Shown: positions 26,169 to 33,625 of the stretch, in pieces
Numbering within the stretch: the stretch's first letter is position 1
Layout of the letters: the number at the start of each line of letters is the position of its first letter
Assembly (NCBI RefSeq): GCF_900141865.1
Contig: NZ_FQYW01000005.1
Span: forward strand, 153,743 to 217,742
Origin: Anaerovibrio lipolyticus DSM 3074
GTDB lineage: Bacteria > Bacillota > Negativicutes > Selenomonadales > Selenomonadaceae
Direction of reading: 5' to 3'
Length of the DNA stretch: 64,000 nucleotides
Position numbers and translations under genes: made by a program
The notes under the pieces: generated by a model
Told to the model about the DNA's origin: nothing
What the model saw: only the letters and a program-made list of their open reading frames with translations
The model's database searches: none

Positions 26169-26198
26169 AGGAGATGCCTCCCAAAGGAAGCATCTTCG
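26169..26198 (-). terminator. probable terminator of the KAS III cassette
   Basis: Stem GAAGATGC..GCATCTCC with a short imperfect inner part, followed on the minus strand by TTTAAT. It sits behind the ketoacyl synthase gene. Confidence 0.55.
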
Positions 26199-26211
26199 TC
26201 AAATATGCTAT

Positions 26212-27201
26212 TTATAAGCATTCTGTCAAGTCTACAATACAGCCGCCCCAGGACAGCCCCACTCCAAAGCCCATCAGCATTACCCTATGCAAATTCTCCG
26301 GTTCGTTTTCCTTCATCATATCCACCAAGGCAATTGGTATGGAATTTGAAACAGTATTGCCATATTCCTGCACATCATTCCAATATGGTAACTTCTTTAA
26401 CTTGCATATTTTTTGCAAACTTTTCAGCATAAAGTTATTGGCCTGATGAAAAACATAATAATCAATGTCTGTTCTGTCTAAATTATTAGCTGAAAATATC
26501 TCATTCAGACTGGGCGGAACAACCTCAAGAGCAAAATCCATAATCGCCCCACCATCCATAAAAAGATTACGATTTGTCCTCTTATTATCATATCTATCGG
26601 TAACATTTTTAATTTCAGTGGTCTGGTAAGGGTGTCTTGCTCCGCCAACCGGGACAATAAGGTTATTATAGCCGCTTCCATCAGTACCATATTTAAAGCC
26701 ATATAATCCCTCTGAATCACTTTCTTTACCTACTACCAATGTAGCAGTGGCTGCATCACCAAATAAAGGCAATACTGCATGATCTTCTGGATTAATGTAC
26801 TTACTATAGGTCTCTGCTGTCAATAACAATACATTTCGTGCCTGCCCTGATTCGATAAGTCCTTTGGCCAATCCCAGCCCATAAATATATCCTGTACATC
26901 CATGATTGTAGTCCAAAGCCCCGCAATTCTTGGATAATCCCAATCTATCCTGAATAATACATGCAGTGGTCGGCAAATAATAATCTGGGGACTGACTACA
27001 AAACAACACATAATCTATATTTTCTTTAGATACATCTGCCAATAATTTTTCGGCGGCTTTAACGGCCATATCCGAGGAAGTTTCATTTCCACCAGCCACA
27101 TGACGGTACTCTATACCAGTCTTTACCCGCAGACGTTCATTTAAATTTTCCTCAACCTTTTCTGGCAAATAATAAGTAATTCTTTCAATATATGCTTTCA
27201 A
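26212..27201 (-). CDS. 3-oxoacyl-ACP synthase III family protein (FabH-like)
   Basis: Thiolase-fold condensing enzyme of 329 residues. The catalytic triad is visible: Cys in NHGCTGYIYGLG, His in FHQANNFMLK, Asn in EYGNTVSNSIPIAL. The protein diverges from housekeeping FabH and lies in a cassette with its own acyl carrier protein, reductase and acetyltransferase, so it more likely makes a special acyl or ketoacyl group than initiates bulk fatty-acid synthesis. Codon use and composition are more AT-rich than the neighbouring mur and mutase genes, suggesting transfer. Confidence 0.87.
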   Translation of the reverse strand: MKAYIERITYYLPEKVEENLNERLRVKTGIEYRHVAGGNETSSDMAVKAAEKLLADVSKENIDYVLFCSQSPDYYLPTTACIIQDRLGLSKNCGALDYNHGCTGYIYGLGLAKGLIESGQARNVLLLTAETYSKYINPEDHAVLPLFGDAATATLVVGKESDSEGLYGFKYGTDGSGYNNLIVPVGGARHPYQTTEIKNVTDRYDNKRTNRNLFMDGGAIMDFALEVVPPSLNEIFSANNLDRTDIDYYVFHQANNFMLKSLQKICKLKKLPYWNDVQEYGNTVSNSIPIALVDMMKENEPENLHRVMLMGFGVGLSWGGCIVDLTECL

Positions 27202-27267
27202 TGATTATTCCCTCACACATTAAAATAATCGGTACTTGCTACCGTTATGTATATTTGCAGTGGTCAA

Positions 27268-28026
27268 TTATACCCCCCCTAGGAGATAGCCACCATCCAC
27301 CACAATATTTGTGCCTGTTATCCAACGTGCACGCTCACTCAACAGAAACAATACCATGCCAGTAACGTCCTCCGGCTCACCTATTCCCAATAAATGCCAA
27401 TCATAAAATTTCTTATTAACCAAAGAGCTTTCATCTTCTTTTCTTGTCAGCTCTGTATTGACCCAGCCAGGGCTTACTGTATTTATACGATTTCCCCGCG
27501 TATAGATTTCCTTGGCAATGGAACGAACTGCTCCCTGTATAGCCAATTTCGCTGAGGAATAGGCAAAATTGCTTTTTTCACCAATAGTGGCTGCTACTGA
27601 CGAAAATAATATACTTGAACAACCATCCATAGCATTTTTCTTTTTATTGACAAGCTGTATAAAACGAATACCGGACCAAAAACTTATATCCATAATTTTT
27701 CTAGCTTCCGACTCATCATAATTACGCAAAGGGGTACTAGAAAAAATTCCCGCAGCATGGACTGCCCCATTAATTTTTCCATAGCTTGCAACAAAAGAAG
27801 AAATAACCTCTGCCATCCCTTTAGTATCGCAAACATCAATAGTTGCTGTAATAATGTGTTTAGGATACTCATGTTTTAGCTCCTGCAACCGCTCTTTACG
27901 TCTAGCTATGGCTAAAACCATGGCACCAGAAGCAGCGAGTTCCTCAGCCACCTTTCGTCCCATTCCAGATGAAGCACCAGTAACAACAAACCGCTCCCCA
28001 GAAAAATTATATAGTACACTTCCCAT
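27268..28026 (-). CDS. short-chain dehydrogenase/reductase (FabG-like)
   Basis: Classical SDR of 252 residues. NAD(P) motif TGASSGMGRKVAEEL, structural HAAGIF in place of NNAG, catalytic SSVAATIG (Ser), YSSAKLAIQGA (Tyr-x-x-x-Lys), and the C-terminal VDGGYLLGG. Active-site residues are complete. Together with the ACP and the KAS III it can reduce a ketoacyl-ACP; it could also act on a sugar. Lies 23 bases after the ACP gene. Confidence 0.88.
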   Translation of the reverse strand: MGSVLYNFSGERFVVTGASSGMGRKVAEELAASGAMVLAIARRKERLQELKHEYPKHIITATIDVCDTKGMAEVISSFVASYGKINGAVHAAGIFSSTPLRNYDESEARKIMDISFWSGIRFIQLVNKKKNAMDGCSSILFSSVAATIGEKSNFAYSSAKLAIQGAVRSIAKEIYTRGNRINTVSPGWVNTELTRKEDESSLVNKKFYDWHLLGIGEPEDVTGMVLFLLSERARWITGTNIVVDGGYLLGGV

Positions 28027-28049
28027 CCATTCCTCCGCAAATCAGACTC

Positions 28050-28268
28050 TTATTTCATCAGTTCAAATAAATCTTTCACTGTCTTAGCCTCATTTACTAC
28101 TTCACGATTTACATTAGTAAAACCAAGCTCTTTTGCCATAGCTATGAAGCTAACAAAACTGAGGGAATCCCATTCCTCAACATCTGCCAAAGCCATCTCC
28201 AGAGAAATCTCTACATCAGTATCTAAAACATCTTCCTGCATTTTTTCAATAAATTCCTGTTCAGTCAT
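28050..28268 (-). CDS. acyl carrier protein
   Basis: 72-residue acidic helical protein with the phosphopantetheine site DSL in DVEEWDSLSFVSFI. It is not the housekeeping acpP by context: it sits between a GNAT gene and an SDR gene. It probably carries the acyl intermediate of this cassette. Ribosome site GGAGG before the ATG. Confidence 0.88.
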   Translation of the reverse strand: MTEQEFIEKMQEDVLDTDVEISLEMALADVEEWDSLSFVSFIAMAKELGFTNVNREVVNEAKTVKDLFELMK

Positions 28269-28305
28269 TTTTACATTCCTCCAAACTATATAAGACTATC
28301 TTTAT

Positions 28306-28869
28306 TTATTCTAAACACAAATATTCCTGTAATACTTTCTTATGGGTAAGCCATCTTGTCTTATCGATTTCTAACCTATAAGTCAATTTCTCTTTTCCAT
28401 CTTTTAACACATAATGTTCTTGCTCCTTGATAATTTCATATCCCAAGAACTTATCTAGTTTTAATGCCCGCTTATTATCAGCAAATACATCAGTATTAAG
28501 TTTGAGCATATCTAGAACCTTAAAGGCATATTCTATACTTGTGTAAAATAAACACATTGCTGCATCTTTTGGAGCATCTATATCAATGCCTAAATATGCT
28601 CCTGGAGAACATGAGTGATTTTCTTCATCATATTCTGTATACCCTATATAACCAATTGGTACGCCTCGATATTCAAACACAAAATTTCTTGTTACTGTTT
28701 GCTCCTTCATTCGCGTAAACCATCCATAATGCTCATCCCATGTAATTTTGTGATCAGTCAACATTTGTGAATGAACCTTCTCTGAGTTTCGCCATTCTAA
28801 AATTAACTTCAAATCTCTTTCCTCAACAGGACGAATGCTGTAGTCAACAGTTACATTCAATGGTTCCAT
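28306..28869 (-). CDS. GNAT-family N-acetyltransferase (PseH/RimJ-like)
   Basis: 187-residue GNAT protein. It opens with the family pattern RPVEERDLKLILEWRNSEKV, continues RNFVFEYRGVPIGYIGYTEY and SPGAYLGID, and ends KRALKLDKFLGYEIIKEQEH. The WRN motif and length resemble PseH-type transferases that acylate 4-amino sugars in flagellin or surface-glycan precursors; this is similarity by eye only. First gene of the four-gene ACP cassette. Confidence 0.82.
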   Translation of the reverse strand: MEPLNVTVDYSIRPVEERDLKLILEWRNSEKVHSQMLTDHKITWDEHYGWFTRMKEQTVTRNFVFEYRGVPIGYIGYTEYDEENHSCSPGAYLGIDIDAPKDAAMCLFYTSIEYAFKVLDMLKLNTDVFADNKRALKLDKFLGYEIIKEQEHYVLKDGKEKLTYRLEIDKTRWLTHKKVLQEYLCLE

Positions 28870-29150
28870 AGTTACCCCCCTAATTTCATTATTTATGACC
28901 TCTTGCTTGTCATTACTCGCGTTTTCAGTGTAGGAATTGAATTTAACATGGTATTTTAATTCTTATTATGTTATTAATTATAACATATTTTATAATATAT
29001 AATCTCTAATTATATATTTTATATTTAATAGTTTTAAATATATTTTTCATGTTTATAATCTAACATATATAAAACGTGTTTTTATAACATATGCAGAAAC
29101 ATTTATATATCATGTTTTTCAGTATAGAATATTCTAAAGAGGTGATGAAC
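28870..29150. other. AT-rich intergenic region between divergent units
   Basis: About 280 bases, with a run from 28950 to 29090 that is very AT-rich (repeated ATATAT and TTATAAT patterns). It separates the minus-strand ACP cassette from the plus-strand ribbon-helix-helix gene and presumably holds both promoters, but several overlapping TATAAT-like words prevent choosing one. Confidence 0.5.
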
Positions 29151-29345
29151 ATGAGTAGTAAGCTGCTCATCACGAAGAAAATGCGCGGTGATGACGGTTA
29201 CCGTGTGTTCTCGGTAAGATTAAAAACGGAACTTTTAGACCAAGTAAATGCACTTGCAGACGATACAGGACGTACACGCAACGAACTGATAGGAATGTTG
29301 TTAGAGTTCGCACTTGAACACAGCGAAGTAGTAAATGACCGTTAA
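29151..29345 (+). CDS. ribbon-helix-helix (CopG/Arc-type) DNA-binding protein
   Basis: 64 residues with a single RHH fold: beta strand YRVFSVRLK, helix TELLDQVNALADDTG, turn RTRNELIGMLLEFALEHSE. The start at 29151 has AGAGGTG six bases upstream; further in-frame upstream codons have no ribosome site. Such proteins are dimeric repressors, often antitoxins or plasmid copy controls; no toxin partner is seen beside it. The next sequence is a long hairpin and a palindromic element, so it may control the AT-rich promoter region upstream. Confidence 0.78.
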   Translation: MSSKLLITKKMRGDDGYRVFSVRLKTELLDQVNALADDTGRTRNELIGMLLEFALEHSEVVNDR

Positions 29346-29373
29346 TGCGGCGTCTTAGATTGTCAACCTTATT

Positions 29374-29423
29374 AAGTAAACTAGCCAGCCCTTTACACAA
29401 GTTCGGGGCTGGCTAGTTTACTT
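29374..29423. terminator. strong 18-bp hairpin after the RHH gene
   Basis: AAGTAAACTAGCCAGCCC (29374-29391) pairs perfectly with 29406-29423. The loop is 14 bases. No good T-run follows on the plus strand (TATATTTA), so it may act as a weak terminator or as an mRNA-stabilising structure. Confidence 0.6.
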
Positions 29424-29430
29424 ATATTTA

Positions 29431-29615
29431 GCGGGTGGCATGGAGCGATTCCATGAATAAGCAGAGCTATAAATGTCACATCAATACGACATTTATAAGA
29501 GCATATATGATATGACTGACGGCTGCGAAGCCCGTCAATATTCTAACGAAGCAGATAATTTTGTGATGTGACACTAGCGGCGCGAATGAATGGAACACTC
29601 CATGTCAGGCCCCGC
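29431..29615. repeat. 185-nt nested palindromic element (fold-back or structured RNA)
   Basis: Outer arms GCGGG..CCCGC and CATGGAG (29439-29445)/CTCCATG (29598-29604) extend to about 25 pairs including TTCCAT/ATGGAA; middle arms TGTCACATCA (29474-29483)/TGATGTGACA (29564-29573) are perfect; a local ATAAATGTC/GACATTTAT hairpin and a TGACGG/CCGTCA hairpin lie inside. There is no coding frame. Together with the hairpin before it, this fills most of the 396-base gap between the RHH gene and the biotin carrier gene. Confidence 0.65.
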
Positions 29616-29630
29616 AAATGTTTCTGTAAA

Positions 29631-29665
29631 ATAAAAAGGGATGCCCCATAAGGAAGCATCCCTTT
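29631..29665 (-). terminator. terminator of the propionate operon
   Basis: Minus-strand stem AAAGGGATGC / GCATCCCTTT followed by TTTTTATTTT. It lies behind the biotin-carrier gene and ends the seven-gene operon. Confidence 0.88.
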
Positions 29666-29680
29666 ATTATTTAATATGAT

Positions 29681-29731
29681 TTACACCTCATCCGTCAACT
29701 GCGTTGACACCTTCTCCATAGGGGAAGGCAA
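29681..29731 (-). repeat. REP-like palindromic repeat, copy A
   Basis: Read on the minus strand: TTGCCTTCCCC, loop, GGAGAAGG, then hairpin GTCAAC/GTTGAC, then GGATGAGGTGTAA. Same layout as the copies at 50234-50283 and 52972-53022. It lies ten bases after the biotin-carrier stop codon. Confidence 0.85.
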
Positions 29732-29741
29732 GGTAAGGATT

Positions 29742-30137
29742 TTAGCCGATGATAACCATAGCCTCGCCTGCAGCAACAGTGGAGCCCTCGGATACGTTAA
29801 CAGCCTTAACAGTACCATCGCAAGGAGCAGGAATCTCGTTCTGCATCTTCATAGCCTCGAGGATGATTACAGTGTCACCGGACTTAACAGCAGTGCCTTC
29901 GCCAGCAACAACCTTCAGAACCTTACCAGGCATTGGAGCTGCTACAGCAGTCTCACCAGCGCCAGCAGCTACAGCAGCCTTCTTAGCTGGAGCAGGTGCA
30001 GCAGCTGGAGCAGGAGCTGCCTTAGGAGCAGCAGGTGCAGCCTTTGGAGCAGCAGCCTTTGCAGAAGCTGCGCCCTTTACTTCCTCAACCTCAACCTCAT
30101 AAGCGGTACCATTTACTTTGATATTGAACTTTTTCAT
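29742..30137 (-). CDS. mmdC: biotin carrier subunit of a decarboxylase or transcarboxylase (MmdC/1.3S-like)
   Basis: 131-residue biotinyl-domain protein. A short N-terminal segment (FNIKVNGTAYEVEVEEV) is followed by an Ala/Pro/Lys-rich flexible linker (about residues 25-60) and a C-terminal biotinyl domain with EAMKMQNEI; the biotinylated lysine is residue 97. It carries CO2 between the carboxyltransferase subunit and either a membrane sodium-pump subunit or pyruvate. Located 36 bases after the carboxyltransferase gene. No beta or delta membrane subunit follows; the operon ends here. Confidence 0.93.
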   Translation of the reverse strand: MKKFNIKVNGTAYEVEVEEVKGAASAKAAAPKAAPAAPKAAPAPAAAPAPAKKAAVAAGAGETAVAAPMPGKVLKVVAGEGTAVKSGDTVIILEAMKMQNEIPAPCDGTVKAVNVSEGSTVAAGEAMVIIG

Positions 30138-30173
30138 TTAATCTTTCCTCCAAATATAAGTATTTCTTCTGAA

Positions 30174-31709
30174 TTAAAGTGGAATGTTGCCGTGCTTCTT
30201 GGCAGGCATAGCCTCACGCTTGCAAGCGCAAGCATTCAGTGCAGTGATGATACGAGGGCGGGTCTCAACAGGCTCAATAACCATGTCAGCATAACCGCGC
30301 TCAGCAGCCTTATAAGGGGTTGCGAACTCATCAACATAATCCTGAGTGTGCTGAGCCTTAACATCTGGCTCATCACGCTTAAAGATAATGTTAGCAGCAC
30401 CTGCAGGACCCATAACTGCGATTTCGGAAGTAGGCCAAGCCATAACCTGGTCTGCGCCCAGCTCGCGGCAGCACATAGCGATGTAGGAACCGCCATAAGC
30501 CTTACGGGTAATAACAGTAATCTTTGGAACAGTTGCTTCACTGTAAGCATACAACATCTTTGCACCATGACGAATGATACCGCCATGCTCCTGACCAACG
30601 CCTGGCAGGAAGCCTGGTACGTCAACAAGATTAACAAGAGGAATGTTGAATGCATCACAGAAACGAATGAAACGAGCAGACTTATCAGAAGCATCAATAT
30701 CAAGGCAGCCGCCCATAACCTTAGGCTGATTTGCAATGATACCTACGCTACGGCCATCAAAACGTGCAAAGCAGGTAATGATGTTGGTAGCAAAATGCTG
30801 ATGTACTTCATAGAACTCGCCGTTATCAACTATTGCAGCAATGATATCCTTCATATCATAAGGCTGGTTAGGGTCATCTGGAATAACGGTGTTCAAGCTG
30901 TCGTCCATACGATCTGGGTCATCACCAGTATCAAACATTGGAGCGGACTCCATGTTATTGCTTGGCAGATAGCTCAAGAGATAACGAATCTGCTCAATGC
31001 AGTCCTTCTCATCTGCAGCTACAAAGTGAGCAACGCCGGACTTGGTGTTGTGAGTCATTGCACCGCCAAGGGCCTCAGCAGTAACCTCCTCGTAGGTTAC
31101 GGACTTGATAACTGCCGGACCAGTGATGAACATCTGGGAAGTCTTATCCACCATGTAGATAAAGTCAGTGATAGCTGGAGAATATACAGCACCGCCTGCA
31201 CATGGTCCCATGATTACAGAAATCTGAGGGATAACGCCGGAAGCTGCGGTATTGCGGTAGAAGATACCAGCATAACCGGAGAGAGCATCAACAGCCTCCT
31301 GAATACGGGCACCGCCGGAATCATTGATACCGATGCAAGGAGCACCCATCTTCATTGCCAGATCCTGAACCTTCCAGATCTTCTTTGCGTGCATTTCACC
31401 AAGGGAACCACCCTCTACGGTGAAGTCCTGTGCAAAGGCATAAACCAGACGGCCATCAACAGTACCGTAACCAGTTACAACGCCCTCTGCTGGAAGATCC
31501 TTCTTCTCCTGACCAAAGTTAGTACAACGATGCTTTACAAAAGCATCCAGTTCTGTGAAAGAATCCTCATCAAAGAGGAGCTCAAGACGCTCACGGGCAG
31601 TCATTTTGCCCTTGGCATGCTGCTTTTCAATACGTGCCTCGCCGCCGCCGAGCTCAATGTGAGCCTTCTTTTCTTTCATAAGTTCAATTTTTTCCTGAAC
31701 TGTAGCCAT
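30174..31709 (-). CDS. mmdA: methylmalonyl-CoA decarboxylase / carboxyltransferase alpha subunit (MmdA, 12S-like)
   Basis: Carboxyltransferase moving CO2 from (S)-methylmalonyl-CoA to biotin, giving propionyl-CoA. 511 residues, crotonase-type acyl-CoA carboxylase fold with ARERLELLFDEDSFTELDAF, GGSLGEMHAKKIWKVQD, DSGGARIQEAVDALSGYAGIF, and VDVPGFLPGVGQEHGGIIRHGAKMLYAYSEATVPKITVI (two oxyanion regions). The start at 31709 has TAGGAGG nine bases upstream; an eight-codon upstream extension lacks one. Same family as Veillonella MmdA, propionyl-CoA carboxylase beta and transcarboxylase 12S. Confidence 0.94.
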   Translation of the reverse strand: MATVQEKIELMKEKKAHIELGGGEARIEKQHAKGKMTARERLELLFDEDSFTELDAFVKHRCTNFGQEKKDLPAEGVVTGYGTVDGRLVYAFAQDFTVEGGSLGEMHAKKIWKVQDLAMKMGAPCIGINDSGGARIQEAVDALSGYAGIFYRNTAASGVIPQISVIMGPCAGGAVYSPAITDFIYMVDKTSQMFITGPAVIKSVTYEEVTAEALGGAMTHNTKSGVAHFVAADEKDCIEQIRYLLSYLPSNNMESAPMFDTGDDPDRMDDSLNTVIPDDPNQPYDMKDIIAAIVDNGEFYEVHQHFATNIITCFARFDGRSVGIIANQPKVMGGCLDIDASDKSARFIRFCDAFNIPLVNLVDVPGFLPGVGQEHGGIIRHGAKMLYAYSEATVPKITVITRKAYGGSYIAMCCRELGADQVMAWPTSEIAVMGPAGAANIIFKRDEPDVKAQHTQDYVDEFATPYKAAERGYADMVIEPVETRPRIITALNACACKREAMPAKKHGNIPL

Positions 31710-31754
31710 TTTTTGCCTCCTAATCAGCCACAAGTGGCTGTATTTAATACATGA

Positions 31755-32177
31755 TTAACGGTCTTCGTGCTGACAAAGTTCGAGCAGAACGCCACCAGCA
31801 GATTTTGGATGAACAAATGCAATGTCAGCGCCGCCAGCACCCTTACGAGGAGCCTTGTCAATCATAACAATGCCCTTCTCCTGGAGGTCAGCAATTGCAG
31901 CAGGAAGATCATCAACACGGAGAGCAATGTGCTGAATACCGCCACGGCCGCCGTTCTTCTCGATGAACTTGGCGATAGGGCTGTCATCAGCAGTACCAAC
32001 CAAAAGCTCAATCTCGGAACCGTTTGGAGTAGGATGGAAGGTAGTGGTAACCTTCTGCTCTGCAACAGTTTCCTCGCCAGTGCAAGCCAAACCGATAGTA
32101 GTCCAGAGATCCTTGCCCTCCTGTAAATCCTTGCATGCAATACCAATGTGATCAACGCCTAAAATCTTGAATGCCAT
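31755..32177 (-). CDS. mce: methylmalonyl-CoA epimerase
   Basis: 140-residue vicinal-oxygen-chelate protein that interconverts (R)- and (S)-methylmalonyl-CoA, linking the mutase product to the carboxyltransferase. Family landmarks are VDHIGIACKDLQEGKDLW with the first metal histidine, the conserved central GGRGGIQHIALRVDDL with the second histidine, and terminal GGVLLELCQ with the metal glutamate. Sits between meaB and mmdA in the operon, exactly where the pathway needs it. Confidence 0.95.
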   Translation of the reverse strand: MAFKILGVDHIGIACKDLQEGKDLWTTIGLACTGEETVAEQKVTTTFHPTPNGSEIELLVGTADDSPIAKFIEKNGGRGGIQHIALRVDDLPAAIADLQEKGIVMIDKAPRKGAGGADIAFVHPKSAGGVLLELCQHEDR

Positions 32178-32209
32178 TTTTGTTTTCCCCCTAAATCTCT
32201 AATTCACAC

Positions 32210-33148
32210 TTACTTAAGCATATCCTTCATTACATTGCTAACAACCGTATAAGGATCGGTCTCCCTAGCCTTAATCTGCTCTACATATTCATCCATCTTG
32301 CCGGTTTCAACAAGCTTGTTGGTAATATAAGAACCTATATTGCTATGGAGCACATCCAGCATCTCGTTCTTTGAACGCTCTGTACGGCGTTTGGTCAATA
32401 TTCCGTTTTCAGAGATATACTTAAAATGCTTTTCAATGTTTTCAATTGTTTCGGTAATACCTTCATTCTGGCTGGCAATTACCTTCTGGATAGGTGGACG
32501 CCAATCTGTCATCAATCCGTCCAGGTCAAGCATCATGTTCATTTCACGAACCAGCTTGTCAGCCCCATCATGGTCAGCCTTGTTAATGGTAAACACATCA
32601 CCAATTTCAAGGATACCTGCCTTAATGGCCTGAATATCATCACCCATGCCAGGAATCAATACAACCATTGTTGTATCAGCCGCCTTGACAATATCTACCT
32701 CGGACTGTCCAACACCAACAGTCTCAACGAAAATAATGTCCTTACCAAAGGCATCCATTGCTTTAACTGCATCAGCAGTCTTATGAGATAGTCCACCAAG
32801 ACTTCCGCGGGTTCCCATACTGCGAATGAAAACTCCTTCGTCCATGGTCAGACCATTCATTCTGATGCGGTCACCTAAGATAGCACCGCCGGTAAATGGG
32901 CTGGTAGGATCAATGGCGATAATACCTACTGTCTTGCCCTGTGCTCTGTAAGCTCTGGCCAGCTTGTCAGTAAGAGTACTCTTTCCGGCACCAGGAGGGC
33001 CGGTAATACCCAGAACGAAAGCGTGACCTGTATGAGGATAAAGCTTTTTCATAATATCCATAGCTTCATCGTACTCATTTTCGATGGCTGTAATCGCACG
33101 GGATAAAGCCAATCGGTTCCCCTTTAAAAGCTCTTCTACAATGTCCAT
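32210..33148 (-). CDS. meaB: methylmalonyl-CoA mutase-associated GTPase MeaB (copy 1)
   Basis: G3E-family GTPase chaperone that loads and protects the adenosylcobalamin cofactor of the mutase. P-loop GITGPPGAGKSTLTDKLA, DPTSPFTGGAILGDRIRM, ETVGVGQSEVDIVKAAD, INKADHDGADKLV; 312 residues, typical. A second, longer meaB (397 residues) is at 37651-38844, so each mutase system has its own. It follows the B12-subunit gene after a 70-base gap. Confidence 0.95.
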   Translation of the reverse strand: MDIVEELLKGNRLALSRAITAIENEYDEAMDIMKKLYPHTGHAFVLGITGPPGAGKSTLTDKLARAYRAQGKTVGIIAIDPTSPFTGGAILGDRIRMNGLTMDEGVFIRSMGTRGSLGGLSHKTADAVKAMDAFGKDIIFVETVGVGQSEVDIVKAADTTMVVLIPGMGDDIQAIKAGILEIGDVFTINKADHDGADKLVREMNMMLDLDGLMTDWRPPIQKVIASQNEGITETIENIEKHFKYISENGILTKRRTERSKNEMLDVLHSNIGSYITNKLVETGKMDEYVEQIKARETDPYTVVSNVMKDMLK

Positions 33149-33218
33149 CTATGCACCACCGTTACCAGCAACAAGATGACAGCCACCGAAGCAGCCGCCA
33201 TCTCTGCTGTATAAAAAC

Positions 33219-33608
33219 TTATTTTACGTTAGCTTTAATAAAGTCAACAATATCGCCGGTTGGGGTACCTGGAGTAAATACCTCAGCAATGCCTGCTTCC
33301 TTAAGAGCTGGGATATCAGTCTCAGGAATAACACCGCCGCCAATGATCAATACATCGTCCATGCCCTTCTCACGAATCAGATTAACAACTTTAGGGAAAA
33401 GATGTGGATGTGCACCGGAAAGGATGGACATAGCCACAACATTAACATCCTCCTGCAAAGCTGCTTCAGCAATCTGCTCAGGAGTCTGACGAAGACCTGT
33501 ATAAATAACCTCGAAGCCTGCATCACGAAGTGCTCTGGCAACAACCTTTGCACCGCGGTCATGGCCATCAAGGCCTGGTTTTGCTACTAATACTCTAACT
33601 TTAGCCAT
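33219..33608 (-). CDS. methylmalonyl-CoA mutase, separate cobalamin-binding subunit
   Basis: 129-residue B12-binding domain encoded apart from the catalytic subunit. [20 protein letters not shown] contains the DxHxxG motif whose histidine coordinates cobalt, and [13 protein letters not shown] plus [18 protein letters not shown] complete the Rossmann-like fold. It equals the C-terminal domain of a full MutB. Gap to the catalytic gene is 17 bases. Split mutases of this type are found in several bacteria and archaea. Confidence 0.94.
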   Translation of the reverse strand: MAKVRVLVAKPGLDGHDRGAKVVARALRDAGFEVIYTGLRQTPEQIAEAALQEDVNVVAMSILSGAHPHLFPKVVNLIREKGMDDVLIIGGGVIPETDIPALKEAGIAEVFTPGTPTGDIVDFIKANVK

Positions 33609-33625
33609 TTCTCAATTACCTCCAA

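Noticed and set aside
29431..29615. 6S RNA or tmRNA
   Set aside because: Size and rod shape are compatible with 6S RNA, but no promoter is evident and no conserved tmRNA tag, tRNA-like end or 6S bubble sequence could be recognised. Listed as an unclassified palindromic element instead.
29676..31754. 692-codon open frame on the plus strand opposite mmdC-mmdA
   Set aside because: It mirrors the codon structure of two clear minus-strand genes, has no ribosome site, and its Ser/Leu/Asn-rich translation resembles no family. It arises from codon bias of the real genes.
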